A DNA stretch of 17,252 nt from CAYVRJ01 sp964453645. GTDB lineage: Bacteria > Bacillota > Clostridia > Christensenellales > JAWKQI01. Shown piece after piece: positions 1-6,720 of this stretch. The notes below the pieces were generated by a model, which saw only the letters and a list, made by a program, of their open reading frames with translations, did no database searches and was not told the DNA's origin. Positions within the stretch are counted from its first letter, which is position 1. Each line of letters opens with the position of its first letter. Position numbers and translations under genes: made by a program. Where the stretch lies: positions 1 through 17,252 of the forward strand of contig CAYVRJ010000018.1 of NCBI GenBank assembly GCA_964453645.1, given 5' to 3'.

Positions 1-172
1 CAGTCCTCCAATGTTGCTTAATATTATTTTGTCTAGCTTTTTGGGTTCAGATCACACTTCAAAAGTCGGCGGTTAACTAAAACCTAAGATTTCGGGGGAG
101 AACGTCTGTCGTTCACCCACCACATTTATTATATATCAACCGCATAACATTGTCAAACAATTCATGTAAAAT
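1..172. other. Non-coding left edge, unassigned
   Basis: No convincing reading frame with a ribosome binding site lies here. The segment from about 45 to 118 is less AT-rich than its flanks and contains a short perfect hairpin, GAACG/CGTTC at 100-114 with loop TCTGT, preceded by a G-run (94-98) and followed by CCC. There is no T-run behind it, so it is not a classical terminator. It may be the end of a structured RNA or leader that extends beyond the window. I could not match it to a named RNA family. Confidence 0.3.
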
Positions 173-322
173 TTAATCTTCATGATTACGTTCAAATAAC
201 AGCTCAAAGGCTGTTTCTTCGGCCATCATGGCTTTGGTGAGAATTTGGATGTTTTGCAGTTTGTTGATTACATCTGCAATCTCGTTTAGCAACAGTTCGC
301 TGATAATTTTATAATCTACCAT
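173..322 (-). CDS. Small protein of unknown function (49 aa)
   Basis: This is a 49-residue frame starting at ATG (322) and ending at TAA (173). A GGAGTG ribosome binding site lies about 5 bases upstream of the start, and a good promoter (TTGTTA, 17 bases, TATAAT) lies about 40 bases further upstream. The protein is acidic and probably all-helical, with a leucine/isoleucine-rich N-terminal half (residues 6-28) and a C-terminus ending in RNHED. There is no signal peptide or membrane segment. It is not recognised; the length and helical character recall small regulatory or antitoxin-like proteins, but the Spo0E-type motif is absent. It is divergent from the XRE regulator at 444, and the repeats in the shared spacer overlap its promoter, so control by that regulator is a reasonable inference. 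The promoter and ribosome binding site are the main reasons to accept it as a gene. Confidence 0.55.
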   Translation of the reverse strand: MVDYKIISELLLNEIADVINKLQNIQILTKAMMAEETAFELLFERNHED

Positions 323-338
323 ACATACACTCCAAAAA

Positions 339-389
339 ATACTGCATATTTCGAATTATTATCATTATACTGCGAATATCGAATTATAA
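339..389. repeat. Two 23-bp direct repeats, candidate operator
   Basis: Two copies lie at 339-361 and 367-389, with a period of 28 bases. They agree at 19 of 23 positions: both start with ATACTGC and both contain TCGAATTAT. They fill the spacer between the divergent 49-residue gene and the XRE gene. Copy 367-389 lies between the -35 and -10 boxes of the leftward promoter, and copy 339-361 covers its expected start site. This is the layout of a repressor operator; the binding protein is inferred, most simply the neighbouring XRE protein. Confidence 0.55.
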
Positions 390-392
390 CAA
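364..392 (-). promoter_or_regulatory. Sigma-A type promoter for the 49-aa gene
   Basis: On the minus strand, -35 TTGTTA (387-392) and -10 TATAAT (364-369) are separated by exactly 17 bases. The expected start is near 357, giving a leader of about 35 bases before ATG 322. The direct repeats overlap the promoter core. Confidence 0.6.
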
Positions 393-410
393 GTATTTTT
401 TTGCATAAAA

Positions 411-425
411 TACTATTAAATAGTA
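411..425. promoter_or_regulatory. 15-bp palindrome ahead of the XRE gene
   Basis: TACTATT and AATAGTA flank a central A, forming a perfect inverted repeat. It ends 5 bases before the GAAGGAG ribosome binding site (431-437) of the XRE gene. It could be an autoregulatory operator or a weak mRNA hairpin near the ribosome binding site. It is AT-rich, so chance cannot be excluded. Confidence 0.35.
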
Positions 426-443
426 CAAAAGAAGGAGTATTGT

Positions 444-692
444 GTGAAGCCAAGGCAAAGTCCCATAGGAGATAAAAATATTGTTGGCGTTAAGATTGCA
501 AGACTACGGCAGGAAAAGGGCATCAAACAAAAGGATTTCCTAGCACAGCTCCAAACAATGGGTATGGATGTGAGCCCAACCAGTTTGTCAAGATTGGAGG
601 GGCAGCATCGTTTGGTGCAGGACTATGAGATTGTGATCATTGCAAAAGTTTTAAATGTTTCCTACAGCGTTTTGCTGGATGAAGATGTTTAG
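444..692 (+). CDS. XRE-family helix-turn-helix regulator (82 aa)
   Basis: This is a small cytoplasmic DNA-binding protein consisting of almost nothing but one HTH_3/XRE domain. Residues about 17-77 follow the family pattern: IARLRQEKGIKQKDFLAQL as helices 1-2, then SPTSLSRLEGQHR as the recognition region, then the typical tail IVIIAKVLNVSYSVLL. There is no sensor or dimerisation extension, so it resembles stand-alone repressors of the SinR/Cro type. Translation probably starts at GTG 444, 6 bases after a strong GAAGGAG site; no ATG is better placed. It is divergent from the 49-residue gene. The spacer holds two 23-bp repeats and a 15-bp palindrome, which suggests it regulates that gene and itself. 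The family call is firm; the targets are inferred. Confidence 0.9.
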   Translation: MKPRQSPIGDKNIVGVKIARLRQEKGIKQKDFLAQLQTMGMDVSPTSLSRLEGQHRLVQDYEIVIIAKVLNVSYSVLLDEDV

Positions 693-804
693 GATAGGGT
701 AAATATATTAATACCAGTGTCGATTATATATTAGGAATTGAGGATAAGCGTGAAGTTTTTTAATGACTATTTGTGCCGTAAGTGAAACGGCGAATGGAGC
801 TTTT

Positions 805-1074
805 ATGAACGAAAAAATCTATGAATTTGATGCGGAAATAAAAAAAGTCCCAGACATCGATGGGGCATACATCGAGTTCCCCTACGACGTTTTAGAAGAG
901 TTTGGCAAGGGACGGGTGAAGGTTCATGCTACCTTCGACGGCGAACCCTACGACGGCAGCTTGGTGAAAATGAAAACACCCTGCCACATACTGGGCATAC
1001 GCAAGGACATACGCCAAAAGATTGGCAAACAACCGGGGGACACAGTGAACGTCACCCTTTGTGAGAGAACCTGA
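805..1074 (+). CDS. DUF1905 domain protein (89 aa)
   Basis: This is a small soluble beta-rich protein matching the DUF1905 pattern: an N-terminal strand (YEFDAEIKK), an acidic-aromatic segment (GAYIEFPYDVLEEFG), a central VKVHATFDGEPYDGSL, and the ending IRKDIRQKIGKQPGDTVNVTL, which gives the fold its swapped-hairpin look. The family has no established reaction. ATG 805 was chosen because TGGAG at 795-799 sits 5 bases upstream; the longer frame from 763 has no ribosome binding site. Its TGA stop overlaps the ATG of cca in the sequence TGATG, so the two genes are translationally coupled. The family call is good; a link to tRNA processing is only suggested by the coupling. Confidence 0.82.
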   Translation: MNEKIYEFDAEIKKVPDIDGAYIEFPYDVLEEFGKGRVKVHATFDGEPYDGSLVKMKTPCHILGIRKDIRQKIGKQPGDTVNVTLCERT

Positions 1075-2402
1075 TGGATTTGCCAAAACAGGTGATCACC
1101 GCACTTGCCCTCTTAAACCAAGGGGGATATTCGGCACACTGCGTGGGCGGATGTGTCCGGGATTTTCTCATGGGTAAAACACCCAAAGATATGGATATTG
1201 CAACCAGTGCACGACCTCAGGAGATGAAGCAAATATTCTCCAACTGCCACGTCATTGAAACGGGTATATCTCACGGCACCCTCACCGTCATTATGGACTC
1301 CCTGCCCATGGAAATCACCACCTACCGCATAGATGGGGAATACGCCGATCATCGTCGGCCCAACAGCGTAACGTTCACGGAGGACTTGTGTGCCGATCTA
1401 TCCCGCAGGGATTTCACCATCAACGCCATGGCCTACCACCCAGAGTTGGGTCTTTCCGACCCATTTGGCGGGCAAAAAGATATACAAAACAAAATTATAC
1501 GGTGCGTGGGGCAAGGAGACGTTCGCTTCGAGGAAGATGCCCTGCGCATCATGCGTGCCCTGCGGTTTAGTTCCACCTTGGGTTTTTCCATCGAAGGGAA
1601 TACGGCACAGGCCATGGACAATCAGAAACACTTGCTGGATAAAATTTCGGTGGAGCGCATTGCAGCGGAGCTGAGTAAGCTGCTCATGGGGCAAAACGTT
1701 TTGCAAGTACTCACGGAGTGTGCACCCATTTTATGCACTGCGGTGCTGCCCGAACTTGCACCCATGGTGGGGTTTGAGCAAAAGTCCAAGTACCACCTCT
1801 ACGACGTGTACGACCACACGGCACGGGTGGTGGAGGCCGTTGCAGACAAACCCCATTTAAAACTTGCCGCCCTGCTCCACGACACGGGTAAACCGTACAC
1901 CTTTAGTGTGGACAAGAAGGGGTATGGCCACTTCTACGGCCACGCACAGGTGAGTATAGAAATTACTCAAAAGATTTTAAACCGGTTAAAGTTTGACAAC
2001 GCCACAAAGGAAAAGGTGTGTACGCTGGTGGAATACCACGACGTTCAAATCGGCAGAAATGAGCGCTCGGTGCGCAAATGGTTAAACCGTCTGACCCCCG
2101 ACATCTTCTTTGACTTGCTGTTGCTCAAACGTGCAGACAATCTGGCGCAAAACCCTGCATTTTCCCGCCAGCAGGAGATCAACACCCTGGAAGCTTTGGC
2201 GGAAAAAATAATCAAAGAGAGGCAATGCTTTTCCATGGACAGCTTAGCCATTGGGGGCAGCGATCTTTTGACCTTGGGTTTGAAAGAGGGCAGGCAAATC
2301 GGGGAAATTAAAAATACTTTGCTTAAACTAGTCATTGAGGGTAAGCTTCAAAACGACCGGGAGGTTTTGCTCACATACGCTAAAAAAATCCTCTATCCAT
2401 GA
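1074..2402 (+). CDS. cca: CCA tRNA nucleotidyltransferase with HD domain
   Basis: This is a class II nucleotidyltransferase that builds or repairs the 3'-terminal CCA of tRNAs from CTP and ATP in the cytoplasm. The 442 residues show the poly(A) polymerase head: GGCVRD (25-30), the metal-binding DMD (D39, D41), and DLSRRDFTINAMAY (108-121). The EEDALRIMRALRF helix (153-165) supplies the E-D-x-x-R motif for base selection, and SVERIAAELSKLL follows at 192-204. An HD phosphohydrolase-like domain follows (H248, H269-D270 in LLHDTGKP, H287, H290). It is frequent in Firmicutes enzymes, and its role there is uncertain. A specialised CC- or A-adding enzyme, or poly(A) polymerase, cannot be fully excluded by eye. 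The start ATG overlaps the DUF1905 stop. The next transcription unit begins only about 10 bases beyond the stop. Confidence 0.93.
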   Translation: MDLPKQVITALALLNQGGYSAHCVGGCVRDFLMGKTPKDMDIATSARPQEMKQIFSNCHVIETGISHGTLTVIMDSLPMEITTYRIDGEYADHRRPNSVTFTEDLCADLSRRDFTINAMAYHPELGLSDPFGGQKDIQNKIIRCVGQGDVRFEEDALRIMRALRFSSTLGFSIEGNTAQAMDNQKHLLDKISVERIAAELSKLLMGQNVLQVLTECAPILCTAVLPELAPMVGFEQKSKYHLYDVYDHTARVVEAVADKPHLKLAALLHDTGKPYTFSVDKKGYGHFYGHAQVSIEITQKILNRLKFDNATKEKVCTLVEYHDVQIGRNERSVRKWLNRLTPDIFFDLLLLKRADNLAQNPAFSRQQEINTLEALAEKIIKERQCFSMDSLAIGGSDLLTLGLKEGRQIGEIKNTLLKLVIEGKLQNDREVLLTYAKKILYP

Positions 2403-2412
2403 AAGTAAATTG

Positions 2413-2441
2413 TTGCAATAAATGTATTTTCGTGATACGAT
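2413..2441 (+). promoter_or_regulatory. Promoter of the MCP-regulator-kinase operon
   Basis: TTGCAA (2413-2418) and TACGAT (2436-2441) are separated by 17 bases, with an extended -10 TGA just before the hexamer. Expected transcription starts near 2448. It lies after the cca stop, makes the three signalling genes an independent unit, and argues that the first gene starts at 2477 rather than at 2399. Confidence 0.6.
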
Positions 2442-2476
2442 GTGTGTTGGATCAATTGTTTCCCGGGAGGTCGCAC

Positions 2477-3838
2477 ATGGCACAAAAAAAGACACACACC
2501 ATAGACCATGAAAAGATGCTAAAGGCAAATATTTACTCCCTTGTGGGCGTTGCCGGTATTTTCGGAATTGTCAATCTCATCTCTCAAAATTATCCGGCTA
2601 TGTGGGCAATCTTTATTTTGGGTTTACTATTGTGCGGTTCCCTTCTTGCTATGGGCAAGAGAGTGGCTATTGAGACAAGAATTTTCATCATTTCCTTGGG
2701 GCAGTTCACAGTTGCTTTTGTCTGCTCCATGTTTGCAGGGTCTGTCATGGACTTGTTTGCAATCTTTTTAGCCAGTGCCGTCATGTCGGGCATTTACTTC
2801 CGCCACAAGGACATTCGCATTCTGGGTATCTACATGAATGTGTTTATAGTGGCTGCATATGTATTATTTCCCGCCACCTTTGGCGGTGCGGGAGTGAGTT
2901 CTGTTTTAAAGGCAACCTTGGCTCTCGATACGGGTATTATTTTTGTCTACCTGCTGGTCAAGTGGGGGAGTGGATATATTCACGAGGCCAACGATAAATC
3001 TGTGGAATCCAAGGGGTTACTCCAAGAGGTGCACACCAAAATGGAGGAAAGCCATGCCCTCATGGAATCCCAGTCCAAAATTCTGTTAAACATTCAGCAC
3101 AGCGCAACGGATGTGACCAAGACGTCCAACGAAATCGCCTGCATTTCAGAGGATATGCGTTCGGGTATTTTGCAGCAATCCAACTCGGTGGCCGATCTAT
3201 CGGCTATCATCGATGAATTTACCAAACTCATTCAATCTACCGTCCGGGCCACCAACGAGGCGCAGCATCAGGTGTCACTCACCAGTCAGAGTATGGAACA
3301 CGGCAACGATGCCATGAACGACATGCTCTTTGCTATGAACCACATCTTAGAATCCAACGAAAAAATAGCAAAGGTATTAAAGACCATTGATGACATTGCC
3401 TTTCAAACCAATATATTAGCACTCAACGCAGCGGTGGAAGCAGCCCGTGCGGGAGCGGCGGGCAGTGGTTTTGCTGTTGTTGCAGATGAGGTGCGCAACC
3501 TTGCCAACAAGAGTGCGGAATCCGCCAAATCAACGGCAAACCTCATGGACGACGTGTCCCGCTCCATCCACGAGGGCACGCTGCTGGCTAAGAAGGCAGC
3601 AAAGATATTTACCGAAGCCATTGACTACGAACACTCCAACAAAACCACCATGGAGGAAATTTTAAAGATGACCGTACATCAAAACGAACTCATTGCCAAC
3701 ATCGGCCAGAGTTTGTCCCGGATTGCGGACGTGGTGGATCTCAATATCAACACCGTGGGGGAAAACTCAAAGATTTCTGAAAAACTAAAGGCACAGGCAG
3801 ACCATCTGCACAGCATTGCCCATATGTTCGACCGGTAA
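2477..3838 (+). CDS. Membrane MCP-like signalling protein
   Basis: This 453-residue protein has about six hydrophobic helices (near 17-36, 40-62, 66-87, 89-108, 113-135 and 149-165) followed by a long coiled-coil methyl-accepting chemotaxis signalling domain. The hairpin tip is well conserved: IDDIAFQTNILALNAAVEAA (304-323), then FAVVADEVRNLANKSAESAK (332-351). The usual AGEAGKGF linker reads AGAAGSGF here. There is no extracellular sensing domain and no HAMP domain, so the membrane block itself would have to sense something or respond to a partner. The start at ATG 2477 has a GGGAGG site 6 bases upstream; the longer frame from 2399 would begin before the promoter. The stop is 2 bases before the response regulator gene. 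No cheA, cheW or flagellar gene is visible, so a role in the adjacent two-component system rather than classical chemotaxis is plausible. Confidence 0.87.
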   Translation: MAQKKTHTIDHEKMLKANIYSLVGVAGIFGIVNLISQNYPAMWAIFILGLLLCGSLLAMGKRVAIETRIFIISLGQFTVAFVCSMFAGSVMDLFAIFLASAVMSGIYFRHKDIRILGIYMNVFIVAAYVLFPATFGGAGVSSVLKATLALDTGIIFVYLLVKWGSGYIHEANDKSVESKGLLQEVHTKMEESHALMESQSKILLNIQHSATDVTKTSNEIACISEDMRSGILQQSNSVADLSAIIDEFTKLIQSTVRATNEAQHQVSLTSQSMEHGNDAMNDMLFAMNHILESNEKIAKVLKTIDDIAFQTNILALNAAVEAARAGAAGSGFAVVADEVRNLANKSAESAKSTANLMDDVSRSIHEGTLLAKKAAKIFTEAIDYEHSNKTTMEEILKMTVHQNELIANIGQSLSRIADVVDLNINTVGENSKISEKLKAQADHLHSIAHMFDR

Positions 3839-3840
3839 AC

Positions 3841-4569
3841 ATGTTTCGTGTATATATTGTAGATGACGACGAGCTGATCCTGCAAGAAATTGTGCATGCG
3901 GTGCCCTGGCTGGACAACGGTTATGAAGTGTGCGGCTGTGCCACCAACCCCCACACAGCCCTTCACGAGATTCAATCCCTCTCCCCCGACGTGGTGATCA
4001 CCGATTTAAAAATGCCCGCCATGACGGGTATTGAGCTGATCCAAACCCTGAAAGATGAGGGGGTGGATTGTGAATTTGTGATGCTCAGCGCCTTTGGCAC
4101 CTTTGTGGATTCCCGTTCTTTTTTTCTCTTGGGTGGGTTCGATTATATTTTAAAACCCCTTCAGCAGGATTATATTCAAAACGTGCTGGAACGGCTCAAC
4201 ATCGTATTACTGAAGAAAAATAAATCTAAAAATAAAATCTCCGAGGCGGTGAACCCAGCATTTCTAAACCTCATCGCCTATATCACCGAAAATTTTAATA
4301 CCAAGATTACCTTGGAGAAGTTGGCAAAGCTGTTCGACTTAAACGCCAACTATATTTGCAACCTCTTTGCCAAACACTACAACTCAACCCTCACCCGGTA
4401 TATCACCGACTTGCGCATGGCCGAGGCGCTGCTGATCATGAGTAAAACCAAGAAACCTTTGAAGGAAGTGGCCATCGAGTGCGGATATACCGATTACTAT
4501 TACTTTTGCAAGGTGTTTAAGGAATATTACAAATCCTCCCCCACGGAATACCGCAAAAACTACTTGTAA
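3841..4569 (+). CDS. Response regulator, REC plus AraC-type HTH
   Basis: This is a 242-residue transcription factor of the YesN type. The receiver domain (1-120) has the acidic cluster DDD (8-10), the phospho-acceptor D55 in VVITDLKMP, S83 in MLSAFG and K105 in DYILKP. An AraC/XylS double helix-turn-helix occupies about 141-240, with the well-conserved second half VAIECGYTDYYYFCKVFKEY (210-229) and SSPTEYRK. It is expected to bind DNA after phosphorylation by the kinase encoded next door. It starts 2 bases after the MCP-like gene without a strong ribosome binding site, consistent with translational coupling. Regulators of this type usually control transport or metabolism operons; no such operon lies beside it apart from the VWA gene downstream. 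Confidence 0.94.
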   Translation: MFRVYIVDDDELILQEIVHAVPWLDNGYEVCGCATNPHTALHEIQSLSPDVVITDLKMPAMTGIELIQTLKDEGVDCEFVMLSAFGTFVDSRSFFLLGGFDYILKPLQQDYIQNVLERLNIVLLKKNKSKNKISEAVNPAFLNLIAYITENFNTKITLEKLAKLFDLNANYICNLFAKHYNSTLTRYITDLRMAEALLIMSKTKKPLKEVAIECGYTDYYYFCKVFKEYYKSSPTEYRKNYL

Positions 4570-4582
4570 ACGGAGGTCACCC

Positions 4583-5344
4583 ATGCGTTTAGAATATATG
4601 GTGGGTTCCATGGTGCTCTTGGCGGCAATCTGGCTGTTTGTTTATTTTTACCTGCGGGAGCGGCACAAGCTACTCTATAAGACTCATGAGATTCAGCGGC
4701 AAAAGGCCTTGATCGTCTCGTTAAAAAAGCAAATCAATGCCCACTTCACCGTGAACGTCATTTACAACATTAAACTTCTAGCCGAGCGGGAGGAGACCGA
4801 AAAAGTTGCACAGATGTGCGACGGCCTTGCTTATCTCCTGCGCTATGCCAACGCGGGGGATGAATATATTTCGGGCATGGAGGAGCTGTTTGTGGTGCAG
4901 CGCTACATCTCCATTATGGAAATTCGCTACCACAACAAGTTCACTGCGGATTTTACCATCGACGATCGGCTGGACGGTGTGCTCATTCCCCGGATGTTGG
5001 TGCAGCCCATTGTGGAAAACGCCATCGTCCACGGCTTTAAGGATATGGAAGCCGGGGGGGTGCTGCGGGTGCGGGCAGAGCTTGAACCCGACGGTATTTT
5101 AATTGAAGTGGCGGACAACGGCTGTGGGATGGGGCCCGAGGAAGTGGCAGCCCTGCGGGTTTCGTTAAAAAAGGCCCGGAGCACGGGGGAAGATGCGGAT
5201 GGCCTGAGCCACGTGGCACTGAAAAACATCGAACGAAGGGTGGAGGCCTATTACGGCAAGGGTTGCGGTTTACACGTGCAGAGTACCAAGGGTGTGGGTA
5301 CCGTAGTCACCTTAAAGTTAAAGCCCCTTTCCTTCACCGTGTGA
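4583..5344 (+). CDS. Short YesM/LytS-type histidine kinase
   Basis: This 253-residue kinase has one N-terminal membrane helix (5-24) and no extracellular or PAS sensor. The phospho-acceptor region is QINAHFTVNVIYNI (50-63, His54), where the family usually reads QINPHFLFN. The ATPase part has the N box QPIVENAIVHG (141-151) and the G1 box ADNGCGM (177-183). A degenerate second glycine motif, HVALKNIERR (210-219), replaces the usual GIGLxN. It is expected to phosphorylate the REC-AraC protein encoded just upstream. A GGAGG site sits 6-7 bases before ATG 4583. Family members normally have about 400-600 residues with a large sensor region, so this one is minimal. The MCP-like protein of the same operon may provide the sensory input (inference). 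Confidence 0.88.
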   Translation: MRLEYMVGSMVLLAAIWLFVYFYLRERHKLLYKTHEIQRQKALIVSLKKQINAHFTVNVIYNIKLLAEREETEKVAQMCDGLAYLLRYANAGDEYISGMEELFVVQRYISIMEIRYHNKFTADFTIDDRLDGVLIPRMLVQPIVENAIVHGFKDMEAGGVLRVRAELEPDGILIEVADNGCGMGPEEVAALRVSLKKARSTGEDADGLSHVALKNIERRVEAYYGKGCGLHVQSTKGVGTVVTLKLKPLSFTV

Positions 5345-5357
5345 ATATAATACAAAC

Positions 5358-5384
5358 GAGAGTGAATATTCTCCATTCTCTTTT
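5358..5384 (+). terminator. Weak intrinsic terminator after the kinase gene
   Basis: GAGAGTG (5358-5364) pairs with CATTCTC (5374-5380), including one G-U pair, around a 9-base loop. TTTT follows. The stem is short and AT-containing, so termination may be partial and the VWA gene could be read through from the signalling operon. Confidence 0.4.
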
Positions 5385-5430
5385 GGCCAAAAACAGTTTA
5401 TGATTCATTATAAAAAACAAGAGGGTATCT

Positions 5431-6720
5431 ATGGGCAAGGGTGTTGCCGGTTTTATGATTTTTTGTTTAGCGGTTTTATTTCTGCCCGCAACGGTCTTTG
5501 GGGCGGATGTGCTTCGTGTGGAGCAAATGGATGCAACCATGCCCATGGTTTCGGTGGTCTACCATGCACCCGGGGAGGGACAACCTTCGGCCAGACTGAA
5601 CGGTGAACCACTGGAACTTATTTCAAACAAACCATACACAGGGCCAACCAGCTATTATTTTTTAGTGGACGTGTCCACCTCCCTGCGACCCGGCCAACTG
5701 GAAGGGGTGAAAAAAACGCTGCTGGACTTTACATGTGCCCCTGCCGACGACATCACCCTCATCACCTTTGGGGAAGAAGTGCAAGTGTTTACACATAAAA
5801 CCAAAGACAAACAAGTCTTTGCCGAAACTGTAGCCAACCTTAGCGCCGGTGAGCGGGGCACCATCTTTTCAGAAGCCCTGCACTGTGCCGACGAACTCTC
5901 CAAGGACGACGTGCGAAGGGTGGCCCTGCTCTTCACCGATGGGGTGGACGTAAACCTTGGGGGGTATACCCAGACAGTTGACAATTTTCCCATTTACATC
6001 CTTGGGTTTAACACCTGCACCAAAGGTAATTTAGAAATATTGAGTTCAATTAGTCGGGAGAGCGGGGGCAGGATGGAGGTTGTTTCCCAACGCAATGTGG
6101 GTTTGGTTTTTGCAGAGCTGGTGAGGGAAGTGAACCAGTGTTCCATTGGAACGTTTCGTGCCAAGAGTAACGCCATCGACAATAGTCCGAAATCCTTTGA
6201 ATTTGCACTGGATGGGCAAAAGGTCACAAAGATGCTGCACATCACCAAGTATACTCCCGATACCACAGCCCCCAATATCCTATCTGCCGTACTTGAAGCC
6301 AACGGGCAGGTGAACGTGATTTTTAGCAAACCCATCACAGTACTTGCGGACAAGCCCCTAAATGTTGTGGACGAGGAGGGAAACGCACTTTTAGTGGAAA
6401 ACCTGCATATTGTAGACAACCGTTTGACCATCACCTTTGCTGAACCGTTGCAGCCGGGCACATTCACCATAACATGTCCGGGAGTTTCGGATATTTCCAT
6501 GGAGAAGAATAGGGTGGAGAGTAGCGTTGTGTTTACTGTTTCGGAATTGGTGGAGATGTATGAAAATGCGCTGCCGGCTGCAAGTGGTGCGACCCAAGGG
6601 TTATTCAACCAGACCATCTCTCTCACTTGGCTGTGGATGGCTTTTCTCGGGGGTATGATCGCTGTAACACTGAAAATCAAAGAAATTCAAAAATTAAAAG
6701 TATTTCAGATAAAGAAATAA
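5431..6720 (+). CDS. Secreted, membrane-anchored VWA-domain protein
   Basis: This 429-residue protein has a signal peptide (hydrophobic core 7-20, likely cleavage after about residue 25) and a C-terminal membrane helix (about 397-414) followed by a lysine-rich cytoplasmic tail, so the body should face outside. A von Willebrand A domain occupies about 74-235 and has a complete metal-ion-dependent adhesion site: DVSTS (D80, S82, S84), T144 and D170 in LFTDG. Residues about 279-370 form a beta-rich segment resembling bacterial Ig-like (SbsA/Big_5) domains: PNILSAVLEANGQVNVIFSK, later LTITFAEPLQPGTFTITCP. ATG 5431 follows a GAGGG site. It is probably an adhesion or protein-binding scaffold; the ligand is unknown. 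It follows the signalling operon and may be a target or a partner of it (inference). Confidence 0.85.
   Translation: MGKGVAGFMIFCLAVLFLPATVFGADVLRVEQMDATMPMVSVVYHAPGEGQPSARLNGEPLELISNKPYTGPTSYYFLVDVSTSLRPGQLEGVKKTLLDFTCAPADDITLITFGEEVQVFTHKTKDKQVFAETVANLSAGERGTIFSEALHCADELSKDDVRRVALLFTDGVDVNLGGYTQTVDNFPIYILGFNTCTKGNLEILSSISRESGGRMEVVSQRNVGLVFAELVREVNQCSIGTFRAKSNAIDNSPKSFEFALDGQKVTKMLHITKYTPDTTAPNILSAVLEANGQVNVIFSKPITVLADKPLNVVDEEGNALLVENLHIVDNRLTITFAEPLQPGTFTITCPGVSDISMEKNRVESSVVFTVSELVEMYENALPAASGATQGLFNQTISLTWLWMAFLGGMIAVTLKIKEIQKLKVFQIKK

Noticed and set aside
83..95. Known small RNA or riboswitch at the left edge
   Set aside because: I could not align it to any family from memory with enough certainty; it is kept only as an unassigned block.
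100..114. Possible LexA (SOS) box, GAAC...GTTC
   Set aside because: The half sites are separated by 7 bases, whereas the Gram-positive LexA site needs 4, and no damage-response gene is adjacent.
763..804. Longer N-terminus for the DUF1905 protein
   Set aside because: There is no ribosome binding site at ATG 763; ATG 805 has TGGAG at good spacing and begins at the domain.
2419..2443. Motility sigma factor (SigD-type) promoter before the MCP-like gene
   Set aside because: TAAA is followed by a poor match to GCCGATAT at a 13-base spacing instead of about 15; the sigma-A match is better.
2399..2476. Start of the MCP-like protein at the ATGA overlap with cca
   Set aside because: A good promoter lies within this stretch and a strong GGGAGG site precedes ATG 2477; the 26 extra residues look unlike a membrane protein N-terminus.
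5994..6680. 228-residue frame antisense to the VWA gene
   Set aside because: The VWA frame has a signal peptide, MIDAS residues and a membrane anchor; the antisense frame shows no domain and no ribosome binding site.
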